From Cupriavidus necator A5-1 (GTDB lineage: Bacteria > Pseudomonadota > Gammaproteobacteria > Burkholderiales > Burkholderiaceae): 64,000 nucleotides of DNA. Under the pieces are notes generated by a model. The model searched no databases, had not been told where the DNA came from, and worked only from the letters and a program-made list of their open reading frames with translations. How positions within the stretch are numbered: the stretch's first letter is position 1; each line of letters starts with the position of its first letter. Below are positions 50,826 to 59,270 of the stretch, piece by piece. Both the position numbers and the translations under genes were made by a program. The stretch is from contig NZ_JQLI01000004.1 in NCBI RefSeq assembly GCF_000744095.1, positions 310,001-374,000 of the forward strand, in the 5' to 3' direction.

Positions 50826-51583
50826 GCTTTTGCCCTCCTGCCGATATAGGCCTCCTGGACACGGGCATCCCCGGAGATCTCGGCATAGCTGCCCTCCACC
50901 AGTACCTTGCCACCGGCCAGTACGGTGATGCGGTCGGCGAGCTCGGCCACCACGCCCAGGTTATGTTCCACCATCAGCACGGTTCGTGTACGCGCCACGC
51001 GGCGGATAAGGGCGGCGGTGGCGGCTACATCCTCTAGTCCCATGCCTGCAGTCGGCTCATCGAGGAGCAGGAATTCTGGCTCGAGCGCGAGCGTCGTCGC
51101 AATCTCGAGCGCGCGCTTGCGGCCGTACGAAAGATCGCCCGCAATGGCAACCGCCTTGTCTGTCAGGCCAACATCCTGCAGCAGCGCATAGGCTCGCACA
51201 TTCAAAACATCGAGTGACTGGTCCGAACGCCAGAAGCGGAAGGAAGTGCCAGAGGCACGCTGCAGTGCTACGCGGATGTTGTCGAGCACGCTCAGCGTCG
51301 GGAACACAGCCGATATCTGGAAGCTGCGGACCATGCCAAGCTGGGCGACTTGCGCCGGCGTCATGCCGGTGATGTCCCGCCGATTATAAAGAATGCGCCC
51401 GGCGGTAGGTTCGATCGATTTGGTCAGCAGGTTAAAGCAGGTAGTCTTGCCGGCCCCATTGGGGCCGATCAGGGCATGGATATGCCCACGTTTGACCTTC
51501 AGGTCGACATTGCTGACGGCCATGAAGTCGGCGAACTTCCGCGACAAGCCACGCGCCTCGATCACAAAGTCTGTATCGCTCAT
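50822..51583 (-). CDS. Liv-type ABC transporter ATPase (LivG-like)
   Basis: 253 aa from MSDTDFVIEA; the 33-codon upstream extension overlaps the binding-protein gene and is rejected. Walker A GPNGAGKTT, the LSYGRKRALE signature typical of LivG, Walker B FLLLDEPTAGMG, and VEHNLGVVAELADRI. Pairs with the LivF-like subunit, with which it overlaps by 4 nt. Confidence 0.93.
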   Translation of the reverse strand: MSDTDFVIEARGLSRKFADFMAVSNVDLKVKRGHIHALIGPNGAGKTTCFNLLTKSIEPTAGRILYNRRDITGMTPAQVAQLGMVRSFQISAVFPTLSVLDNIRVALQRASGTSFRFWRSDQSLDVLNVRAYALLQDVGLTDKAVAIAGDLSYGRKRALEIATTLALEPEFLLLDEPTAGMGLEDVAATAALIRRVARTRTVLMVEHNLGVVAELADRITVLAGGKVLVEGSYAEISGDARVQEAYIGRRAKA

Positions 51584-51594
51584 GGCGGTGCCGG

Positions 51595-52869
51595 TCATTT
51601 CACGAGGTTGCAGACGTTCTTGTCCGCCGGTCGTTGCGCGATGTCGCGGGGCAGGGTAGCGACGGGCGCGTACAGATCCCATTCGCCCTTCGATTCGGCG
51701 GGCTTCTTAACGCGGAAGATGTAGAAGTCGCGCATGACCTGGCCGTCTTCACGAATCGACCCATTCTTGGTCATGAAATCATTGATCGGCATGCTCTTCA
51801 TTTTGGCGAGGACAGCCGCGGTGTCGTCGGTTCCCGCGGCGGCGACTGCCTTGAGGTAATGGAGCACCGCACCGTACGTTCCCGCCTGGCTCATGTTCGG
51901 CATCCGGTTCTTGCCAAGGTGTTCTTTGAAACGCATGGCGAATTTGCGGGTGTCGTCGGTCTGGTCCCAGTAGTAGGCTTCGCCCACGAGCAGGTCCTGC
52001 GCGGCCTTTAAGCCCAGTGCCTTGACGTCATAGAGCTGGAGACTTAGCGGAGCCAACCTCCGCCCTTTTGCCCGCAGACCAAACTCGTCAGCTTGCTTGA
52101 TCATCCCGGAGGTCTGGACGCTGGTGGTGGCGAGCCCGATGACCTGTGCGCCGGAAGCCTGCGCCTGCAATAGCTGCGACGAAAAGTCCGAGGCGGCCAA
52201 GGCATGAGTGGTGGCGCCAATGACTCGCCCTCCATCCGCTTGCAGCATCTTAGTGGCATCGCTTTGCACGCTCTTGCCGTAGGTGTAGTCGACGGTAATG
52301 AAGTACCAATTCTTTCCGCCGGAATCGAGCACGCCGCGGGTCGAGGCGCGTACCTGAGGATAAGTGTTGTAGACCCATTGGATCCCGTTTGGCGAGCAAT
52401 ACTTGCCAGTGAGATCGGAACTCCCTGAACTGGTAAAGATCGCAATGCGATTCTTTTGCTTGGCAAGATCCTGCATCGCAATGGCCACCGGGGCGACGCC
52501 GATGTCGAAGATTGCGCGCGCGCCGCTGTCATACCATTGCCGCGCAATCGTCAGCGCGGTATCGGACTTGTTCAGATGGTCGCCTTCCAGAAGTTCAATC
52601 GGTCGACCGAGAACCTTCCCGCCAAAGTCGCTGATTGCCATCTTTGCAGCGACGACTGAACCTGGGCCTGACAGGTCAGTGTACGGGCCGGAGGCGTCAT
52701 TAAGAATGCCGATCTTGAAGGCGTTGCTGGGCTGTGACCAGGCCAGTGATGCACTCGTCGCAAGGAACAGCGTTACTGCCGCATGCCAGGCAGAAAGGCG
52801 TGGACTGAAGAGCGGGCGGGGAACAGCAGTCAATCGCCGCTTGGCGGCACGTGAGTGCAGGGAACGCAT
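51595..52869 (-). CDS. ABC transporter substrate-binding protein (LivK/peripla_BP_6 type)
   Basis: 424 aa with a long basic leader then a signal (AAVTLFLATSASLAWSQ). FKIGILNDASGPYTDLSGPG, AISDFGGKVLGRPIELLEGD and WYFITVDYTYGKSVQSDATK are typical of aromatic/carboxylate-type binding proteins of this family. AAAGGAGACATTGCAACC precedes the ATG. First gene of the importer operon behind the paired operator at 53004-53039. The ligand is probably the island's growth substrate, otherwise unassigned. Confidence 0.92.
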   Translation of the reverse strand: MRSLHSRAAKRRLTAVPRPLFSPRLSAWHAAVTLFLATSASLAWSQPSNAFKIGILNDASGPYTDLSGPGSVVAAKMAISDFGGKVLGRPIELLEGDHLNKSDTALTIARQWYDSGARAIFDIGVAPVAIAMQDLAKQKNRIAIFTSSGSSDLTGKYCSPNGIQWVYNTYPQVRASTRGVLDSGGKNWYFITVDYTYGKSVQSDATKMLQADGGRVIGATTHALAASDFSSQLLQAQASGAQVIGLATTSVQTSGMIKQADEFGLRAKGRRLAPLSLQLYDVKALGLKAAQDLLVGEAYYWDQTDDTRKFAMRFKEHLGKNRMPNMSQAGTYGAVLHYLKAVAAAGTDDTAAVLAKMKSMPINDFMTKNGSIREDGQVMRDFYIFRVKKPAESKGEWDLYAPVATLPRDIAQRPADKNVCNLVK

Positions 52870-53003
52870 GGTTGCAATGTCTCCTTTGATACGTTTTCTC
52901 TTATCCGCGTGACCGCCATGACCCTGGAAACGGGGCGCGCTCGCCTGAACGTGTGGCCATCCAAGGTGTGCCGTGGGTGCGCGCGCGGGTGTCGCCCTTT
53001 CTA

Positions 53004-53073
53004 GTTCGTAATACGGAACATGAGTTCGGTATAACGTCTGCGGAAGTTAAAGTCATAGCTCGTTGACTGTCAA
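53004..53073 (-). promoter_or_regulatory. Importer operon promoter with paired operator
   Basis: Minus strand: TTGACA (53073-53068), 17-bp spacer, TTAACT (53050-53045). Operators GTTCGGTATAACGTCT (53024-53039) and GTTCGTAATACGGAAC (53004-53019), offset by 20 bp, begin 5 bp downstream of the -10. Confidence 0.65.
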
Positions 53074-53189
53074 TAAGATGCCAGTGCGTTGGGGGAAAAC
53101 CCGGTGCGACGCAACCTGGGCGAGCGCAGTCACGCGCAAGCTTTCCCTAGGGATAACCCTCCGATTTCAGCGCTGACAAGCAAAGCTTC

Positions 53190-53258
53190 TTGACATGGCG
53201 CGGAGCGCGCCTCTACGCTAGAAAACTCATATACGAACATATGATCGTATTTACGAAC
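53190..53258 (+). promoter_or_regulatory. Amidohydrolase operon promoter with paired operator
   Basis: TTGACA (53190-53195), 18-bp spacer, TACGCT (53214-53219). Operators AAACTCATATACGAAC (53223-53238, one good half) and GATCGTATTTACGAAC (53243-53258), offset by 20 bp. Confidence 0.65.
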
Positions 53259-53367
53259 CAAGGAAAAGTTGCTTACTTGGTTGGGAGCAAGCCGTCAGCA
53301 CTGGTTGACGCGTCGCGCGTAGCTTTCGCCCATCGCGTTGCCAGCCGGAATCCGAAAGGAGGGGACT

Positions 53368-54441
53368 GTGAGTGAAGAAGACCTAACAACGTATCAGGGC
53401 AGCATGCCGCGCAGTACCGCGGACCTTCAGCGATGGTTTGAGGGAAGTCCGAGCGAGACTGCGCTGGAGCCTGATCTGCCGATTGTCGACGCGCATCACC
53501 ACTTGTATGGCGAGGTGACAGATAGGCACTACTACAGACGCATCGATCTCGATCAGGATCTTTCGAGTGGCCATCGTATTGTCGGCACCGTCTATGTGGA
53601 GGCCTATCGATCGGGTTGGAAAAAGACTGGTAGTGAACCCCTTCGGCCTGTAGGTGAAGTCGAGATGATTGTCGAGCAGGCGGCCACGCCGGTACATACA
53701 GCGGACGGTGCATGCCAGATAGCTGCCGGCATCGTCGCACACGCCGATTTGTCGTCGGGGCGCGAGGTCACAGAAGTCCTGGAAGCTCATCTCGCCGCAG
53801 CACAAGGCAGGCTCAGGGGTGTGCGGCATATGACTGCGCGCGACGACGGTCTGGTTGGGCGCTTCATCAAGGAAATGCCCACGAAACACTTGCTGCAAGA
53901 CAACGCATTCCGCACTGGCCTTGCGCAACTGGAGCGCTATGGACTCAGCTTTGATGTTTGGGTGTACCAGAATCAGTTGCAGGAGGTTCTTGAAGTGGTT
54001 GACCAGTTTCCTGGAATCACTTTCGTGCTCGACCATGTCGGTGGGTTGATTGGTGTAGGTGAGTTCAGGGCAAAGCGTAACGAGGTGGTTTCAAGATGGC
54101 AGACGGACCTTCAGGAGTTGGCTCGGCGGCCTAATGTCTATGTGAAAGTCGGCGGGATGGGAATGCCAGTCTTCGGCTTCGGCTTTGAGCACGGGGCGAG
54201 ACCTGCCAGCTCAACCGATTTGGCACAAGCTTGGCAACCGCTGATTGATGTCTGCATCGATTCATTCGGCCCCGATCGATGCATGTTTGAGAGCAACTTT
54301 CCGGTTGACAAGCAGTCTTGCGGTTACACGGAGCTATGGAACGCTTTCAAACTTGCCACCCTAGCGATGTCCGCCGATGAGCGCGCTGCCATGTTCTATG
54401 GCACTGCTTCCAAGGTGTACCGATTGGACCTGCCGCGCTGA
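53368..54441 (+). CDS. Amidohydrolase-family metal hydrolase (PF04909 type)
   Basis: 357 aa from GTG at 53368, chosen for the near-perfect ribosome site AAAGGAGGGGACT. Metal-binding opening LPIVDAHHHLYG, then GVRHMTARDD, FVLDHVGGLIG and the C-terminal DRCMFESNFPVDK containing a conserved Asp-type region. This TIM-barrel family includes 2-pyrone-4,6-dicarboxylate lactonase and decarboxylase-like enzymes of aromatic catabolism. First gene of the rightward operon under a paired operator. The reaction is not assigned. Confidence 0.88.
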   Translation: MSEEDLTTYQGSMPRSTADLQRWFEGSPSETALEPDLPIVDAHHHLYGEVTDRHYYRRIDLDQDLSSGHRIVGTVYVEAYRSGWKKTGSEPLRPVGEVEMIVEQAATPVHTADGACQIAAGIVAHADLSSGREVTEVLEAHLAAAQGRLRGVRHMTARDDGLVGRFIKEMPTKHLLQDNAFRTGLAQLERYGLSFDVWVYQNQLQEVLEVVDQFPGITFVLDHVGGLIGVGEFRAKRNEVVSRWQTDLQELARRPNVYVKVGGMGMPVFGFGFEHGARPASSTDLAQAWQPLIDVCIDSFGPDRCMFESNFPVDKQSCGYTELWNAFKLATLAMSADERAAMFYGTASKVYRLDLPR

Positions 54442-54604
54442 TGTCAGATTGCGGCATCCCGCTGAGTGCGACGGCCTCGTGAGGGCCTGCCGTTGCGGAG
54501 ATAGCGCCTTATGTCCTTTTCCGCTGGCAGTACCTGCCACTGACGCCTGACCGGGCCTGATCGGTGGCTTCCTTGTCACTATGACTTGCAGTTTCTTATT
54601 GAAA

Positions 54605-55576
54605 ATGAACAGAAGGCAAGTACTTAAAGCTATGGGCGTGCTCTCGCTGAGCGGTAGCGTGAGCGCCGCCGAAGCCCACTATCCGTCGCGTCCCATTCGT
54701 CTGGTGCTACCGTTTTCCGCTGGATCGAGCACGGATTATGTATCTCGTACGATCGCGGAGATGCTGGGCACACAGTTGAAACAATCTGTCATCGTCGATA
54801 ACAAGCCGGGCGCCGCGGGCGTCATTGGCACTCAGCAGATCGCCCGAGCATCCCCGGATGGTTACACCATCGGACTGGTTTCGCTGGCGTCGATAGCGAT
54901 GGTGCCGCCTACGCTCAAGGAGACTCCGTACGACCCCGTAAAGGACTTCGAGCCACTCGCGTTGCTGGTCAGTACCGATTTGATTTTCGTGCGCGGCACC
55001 AGCGTCCCTGCCAATTCTGTCTCTGAGTTCGTTGCGTGGGGTCGGCGCCAGAGTAAGCCCGCCTTTCTTGGAACGCTCGGACCAGGGACGTCTGGACACA
55101 TTGCGGGCGTTATGTTCGGCCAGGCTGCGAAGGTGCCGTTTGAGACGGTTCACTTTCGCACCTATAGCGACTTGCTGTCCGCAATGATCGCAGGTGAGGT
55201 GCACGCGATGTTTATAGCGCCCTCGGCGGTCCTGGTTCCTCACGTTCACGGCGGCAAGCTTCGGGCATTGGCGATGAACGGGCCGTCCCGCCTCAATACC
55301 TACCCTGGGGTACCCACGTTCAACGAAGTCGGCTATCCGGACATGCAGTTCCTGGTTTGGATGGGCCTGGTTGCGCCAGCCGGAACGCCACGTGAAATCG
55401 TCGAGCGCCTTACTTCAGAAATTGAAAAGGCACGAAGTACTCAGGTCGCCAAGCAGAAGTTCGAGGGCGCCGGATTCCGCGTCATTTCCGGTACCAGAGA
55501 AGAATTTGCCGCAACGATCCGCAAGGACGTTTCGACCTGGAAAGACAGAGTTAGAAATGCGGGCATAAAGGTTTGA
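54605..55576 (+). CDS. Bug/TctC-family periplasmic binding protein (2)
   Basis: 323 aa from MNRRQVLKAMGVLSLSGSVS; an ATG at 54581 is an alternative, and neither has a strong ribosome site. Bug blocks YPSRPIRLVLPFSAGSSTDY, VIVDNKPGAAGVIGTQQIAR and ASPDGYTIG. Periplasmic binding of a small carboxylate-like ligand is expected. There is no membrane partner nearby. It follows the amidohydrolase gene in the same direction. Confidence 0.9.
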   Translation: MNRRQVLKAMGVLSLSGSVSAAEAHYPSRPIRLVLPFSAGSSTDYVSRTIAEMLGTQLKQSVIVDNKPGAAGVIGTQQIARASPDGYTIGLVSLASIAMVPPTLKETPYDPVKDFEPLALLVSTDLIFVRGTSVPANSVSEFVAWGRRQSKPAFLGTLGPGTSGHIAGVMFGQAAKVPFETVHFRTYSDLLSAMIAGEVHAMFIAPSAVLVPHVHGGKLRALAMNGPSRLNTYPGVPTFNEVGYPDMQFLVWMGLVAPAGTPREIVERLTSEIEKARSTQVAKQKFEGAGFRVISGTREEFAATIRKDVSTWKDRVRNAGIKV

Positions 55577-55689
55577 GTGCGCCGCGGCGGAACAGCCGAT
55601 TCTTCGGCGGGGCGGCAAATGATTCGCCTTGGCTACTTGGAAATAGTCTTCCGCTGCCCCTAGTGCAATGACGGAAACAAAGAACTTAC

Positions 55690-56535
55690 ATGGAAAACGA
55701 TGAACACGACGGGCGCGCCGCATGGCTCGGTCTCGCTGGCAGCGTATGCGTTGTCACTGGCGGCGGGAGCGGAATTGGCGCCGCTACCGCCTTGGAATTG
55801 GCGAGATGCGGCGCGCTCGTCGCAGTCTTAGATCGAGACGGCAGGGCAGCCGACGCGGTCGCCGATGCAATCGCTTGCGCCGGCGGGCGTGCGATGAGCG
55901 TCCAGGCCGACGTCACAAGCGAAGACGCGATTGCTGCGGCCGCGCAGCGAATCCAGCACGAACTCGGATCGTCCCGGATACTGGTCAACAGCGCAGCCCT
56001 TGTCGGCTACGCTGGTCCGTTGATGCATGCCGACTTGGCGCAATGGAATCGGATGCTCGACGTCAACCTCACGGGGGCGCTCCTGTGCATCCGCGCCTTT
56101 GGTGCCCAAATGATATCCGCAGGTGCAGGCGGAAGCATTGTCAATGTCGCGTCGATCTGCGGACACCTGCCCCTGCCCGAAAGCGGTGCTTATAGCGTGG
56201 GGAAGGCTGGCTTGCTGATGCTGTCCCGCATGCTCGCCTTGGAACTGGCGCGCCACGGAATCCGGTGTAACTCCGTGTCGCCTGGTCTGGTACGCACACC
56301 CGCGACAGAGGCCGCCTATATCGACGACACCGTTGCAGCCGGGCGATCGCGGCTGGTGCCTTCAGGCCGGATTGCCGAGCCGACGGAACTGGCGAGTGTG
56401 ATCGCCTTCCTTGGCAGTGAAAGGGCCGCCTATATCAACGGACAAGACATTCTCGTCGACGGCGGTCTCAGCCAGGCTCTGATGAGTCTGGTGCCAAAGC
56501 CTGCGACGTCAACAGATGCATTCACCCGGAAATAG
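55690..56535 (+). CDS. SDR-family dehydrogenase (3)
   Basis: 281 aa. Cofactor motif VTGGGSGIGAATALELAR, NSAALVGYAGP, catalytic Ser in IVNVASICGHLP, Tyr/Lys in GAYSVGKAG, and the C-terminal GQDILVDGGLSQ. Oxidises or reduces a hydroxy/keto group. It lies just before the beta-hydroxyacid dehydrogenase gene (13 bp gap), suggesting consecutive steps. Confidence 0.9.
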   Translation: MENDEHDGRAAWLGLAGSVCVVTGGGSGIGAATALELARCGALVAVLDRDGRAADAVADAIACAGGRAMSVQADVTSEDAIAAAAQRIQHELGSSRILVNSAALVGYAGPLMHADLAQWNRMLDVNLTGALLCIRAFGAQMISAGAGGSIVNVASICGHLPLPESGAYSVGKAGLLMLSRMLALELARHGIRCNSVSPGLVRTPATEAAYIDDTVAAGRSRLVPSGRIAEPTELASVIAFLGSERAAYINGQDILVDGGLSQALMSLVPKPATSTDAFTRK

Positions 56536-56548
56536 AAGGAGACAAACC

Positions 56549-57475
56549 ATGAAGATTGGCTTTATCGGACTCGGGACTATGGGGACCGGAATGGCGGCTA
56601 ACTTGCGCAAGGCAGGCCACGACCTCGTTGTGCACGACCTGCGCAAGGAGAGCGCGCAGCCGCTACTGGAAGTGGGCGCCACGTGGGCAGCCACCGTGGC
56701 GGAACTCGGGCAAGCTGTGGACGTCGTGTTTACGTCTTTGCCAGGGCCAAAGGAAATGCAGGCGATCGGGGTGGGCGAAGGTGGACTGCTCGGGGCGATG
56801 CGTCCCGGCAGCGTCTGGTTCGACCTCACGACGAACTCGCCCACGATGGTGCGGGATGTCAGCGAGCAGTTTCGGGAGAAGGGCATCGGGATGTTAGATG
56901 CACCGGTTAGTGGTGGCCCCAGTGGGACGCGCTCCGGCAAGCTAGCGATCTATATAGGGGGAGACAGGGAACTGTTCGATGCTTACAAGCCGGTTCTCGA
57001 TGCGATTGGCGACCGCGTGATCTATGTTGGCGCCGTTGGTGCGGGTAGTACCGCCAAACTCGTCCATAACCTGATCAGCCTCGTGATGCGCATGACAATC
57101 GCTGAGGGCATGAGCTTGGGTGTCAAGGCCGGTCTCGACCCGCTGGAGCTGTGGAATGCGGTTCGTCAGGGGGCGATTGGACGCTCGCGCACGCTGGACC
57201 TGGTGGCCGAGCAATACCTGCAATCCTCGTACGATCCGCCGCATTTCGCGCTGCGCCTCGCCTATAAGGACTTCAAGCTGGCGCAGGATCTCGCGCGTGA
57301 GTTCGATGTGCCGATGAAACATGCGGATGCTGCCTTCGAGGATTACACCGCCGCGCTTGAGCGTGGCTGGGGAGAACTCGACTCCCGCTCACCGATGATG
57401 CTTCAAAACGAGCGTGCTGGCGTGACGATCAAGGCTGCCGCCGAGGACGTCAAGAGGACACTTGCGCAGGGATAA
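56549..57475 (+). CDS. Beta-hydroxyacid dehydrogenase (3-hydroxyisobutyrate dehydrogenase-like)
   Basis: 308 aa from MKIGFIGLGTMGTGMAANL, with AGAAGGAGACAAACC upstream. Rossmann glycine motif at the start, substrate motif DAPVSGGPSGTRSGKL, and catalytic Lys in GAGSTAKLVHNLIS. The family oxidises 3-hydroxyacids such as 3-hydroxyisobutyrate, tartronate or gluconate derivatives with NAD(P). Operon partner of the SDR and CMD-family genes. Confidence 0.92.
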   Translation: MKIGFIGLGTMGTGMAANLRKAGHDLVVHDLRKESAQPLLEVGATWAATVAELGQAVDVVFTSLPGPKEMQAIGVGEGGLLGAMRPGSVWFDLTTNSPTMVRDVSEQFREKGIGMLDAPVSGGPSGTRSGKLAIYIGGDRELFDAYKPVLDAIGDRVIYVGAVGAGSTAKLVHNLISLVMRMTIAEGMSLGVKAGLDPLELWNAVRQGAIGRSRTLDLVAEQYLQSSYDPPHFALRLAYKDFKLAQDLAREFDVPMKHADAAFEDYTAALERGWGELDSRSPMMLQNERAGVTIKAAAEDVKRTLAQG

Positions 57476-57587
57476 ACGGACGTATATGGGAAGGGCCGCG
57501 ACCGGTGCACCGTCGGTCGCGCTTGGGCATTGTCGCGGAGTGGCCAGCGTGCGCTCCATGACTTTCTGATGGCAAATCGAGGCGAAT

Positions 57588-57965
57588 ATGGATGCGAAGG
57601 AAATTGGTCGTAAGGTGATCGTTGAACTGATGGGCGCGGAGTTCCTGGCGGCAAAGGACAAGACCCGCAACGATTTCAACGCTGTCATTCAGGAGTACGC
57701 CGAAGAAGTGTGCTTTGGACGGGTTTGGTCGCGGGACGGCATTGATCGAAAGCTTCGCAGCATTCTGAATGTCGCGATGTTGACCGCGCTGAATCGTCCT
57801 GCGCAGTTGCGCAGCCACTTGGAGGGGGCACTGACCAACGGCTGCACGGTTGAAGAGTTGCGGGAGATCCTTCTGCAGGCAGCGGTCTATTGCGGCCTGC
57901 CTGCGGCAATTGACGCTTTCCGGGTTGCCGAAGAAGTTCTTCGCGCTCGCAAGCTGTTGGACTGA
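57588..57965 (+). CDS. Carboxymuconolactone decarboxylase-family protein
   Basis: 125 aa, all-helical CMD fold: ILNVAMLTALNRPAQLRSHL, EGALTNGCTVEELREILLQA and AVYCGLPAAIDAFRVAEEVL. True PcaC enzymes decarboxylate 4-carboxymuconolactone, but many short CMD proteins act differently. It lies directly before a cupin gene, a common pairing in aromatic and furan-type catabolic operons. Confidence 0.9.
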   Translation: MDAKEIGRKVIVELMGAEFLAAKDKTRNDFNAVIQEYAEEVCFGRVWSRDGIDRKLRSILNVAMLTALNRPAQLRSHLEGALTNGCTVEELREILLQAAVYCGLPAAIDAFRVAEEVLRARKLLD

Positions 57966-58162
57966 TCGGCTTCGATTCACGTTTATCGCTATGGAGTGAA
58001 CGAGGGCCGCCCGGTTCGTAGCTGCACGGTCCGTTTGTTCGGCGCTATGTCTGGCAGCAGAGTCTGTCAGGTCGGTATTCCGGCTTCTGATACAGAACCC
58101 ATCTCTGGACATGAAGCGGCTGCGAACCGAGGCCAAGGCGCAATTTCGCAAGGAGAAGGAAG

Positions 58163-58567
58163 ATGGAAATCAAGCGATGTGGATCCCAGCCGTCCCGTTA
58201 TGCGCAGCAGGAGAATTTCACCGGTATCGCGCGAGTGGATCCATTGTTCACCGCCCCCAAACCTGCGCGGGTGGCGGGCGCCAGCGTGACCTTCGAACCG
58301 GGCGCTCATACCGCATGGCACGCGCATCCTCTTGGCCAGACCTTGGTCGTGACGGCGGGCTGTGGTCGGGTGCAGGTTGCGGGCGGCACGATCGAGGTGA
58401 TCAGGGCCGGTGACGTCGTCTGGATCCCACCCAATGTAAGACATTGGCACGGTGCGGGACCCACCACGGCTATGACGCATATTGCCATCCAGGAGCAACT
58501 CGATGGAAGCACCGTTACCTGGATGGATAAGGTCAGTGAGGTGGAGTATCAAGCACCCACAAGATAA
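58163..58567 (+). CDS. Single-domain cupin
   Basis: 134 aa. Metal-binding cupin motifs HTAWHAHPLGQTLVVTAGCG and DVVWIPPNVRHWHGAGP supply the His ligands. The opening (RYAQQENFTGIARVDPLF) is typical of cupins paired with CMD proteins. AAGGAGAAGGAAG precedes the ATG. Possible lactone or ring-modifying step; end of the rightward operon. Confidence 0.9.
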   Translation: MEIKRCGSQPSRYAQQENFTGIARVDPLFTAPKPARVAGASVTFEPGAHTAWHAHPLGQTLVVTAGCGRVQVAGGTIEVIRAGDVVWIPPNVRHWHGAGPTTAMTHIAIQEQLDGSTVTWMDKVSEVEYQAPTR

Positions 58568-58661
58568 TCCTAGGTCCTACGCCGCTTCTTGGCCGCACGC
58601 AAACGTCCATATCGAGAAACAGCACGGTTTTTCATAATTCGCGGTCTCACTCCTAAAGCGC

Positions 58662-59270
58662 TTGTTTGGTATGCAGGGTAAAGTCAACTTCGTGATGCTT
58701 CGGCACGGCAGTTCCGTCGCAAATGAGGGGCAGCGTTTCGGTGGCTGGGAGGATGTGGGTTTGGCGGAGCGCGGGATTGAGCAGGCGCGCCATGCAGGAC
58801 GCCTGCTTCGCGATACTCAAACGAGATGGGATATCGCATTCACTAGTTCGCTGCAACGCGCAATTCAGACGCTCGACCATTGCATGGCAGAGTTAATCGA
58901 TCCACTCCCGACGGTATCCGACTGGCGATTGAATGAGCGCCATTACGGTCGATTGCAGGGCATGAGCAAGGCGGAGGCCGCTTCGCTGTACGGTGCTGAG
59001 TGCGTGCAAGCCTGGAGAAGGTCGTTTAGGGCGCGTCCGCCGCAACTCACTTTCGACGAGTATCTCTCGGTGGCAGGCAGTCAGGTGAGGATCCCTCGTG
59101 GCGAGAGCCTTATGGATACGCAGCAGCGTGTCCTCGGCTGCTGGCGCGATCGCATTCACCCTGCGCTGATGTCGCGACAGAAGTCCAGCAGGCAGACGCG
59201 TCGGTTCGTGGGTAATAAAGGGCGGCGATGCCGCCCTTCACTCAGTTGCTTTCCATTCCCGATGCCTTGA
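58662..59270 (+). pseudogene. Phosphoglycerate mutase-like (His-phosphatase superfamily), C-terminally truncated
   Basis: Opens VNFVMLRHGSSVANEGQRFG with the catalytic RHG, then FTSSLQRAIQTLDH and LNERHYGRLQGMSKAEAASL, matching 2,3-bisphosphoglycerate-dependent mutase. Homology ends at about residue 165 (LGCWRDRIHP). The second catalytic His motif (HGNSLR in the family, near residue 180 of about 248) is absent, and the tail runs into the opposite-strand Bug gene. Truncated by rearrangement and probably inactive. Confidence 0.7.
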
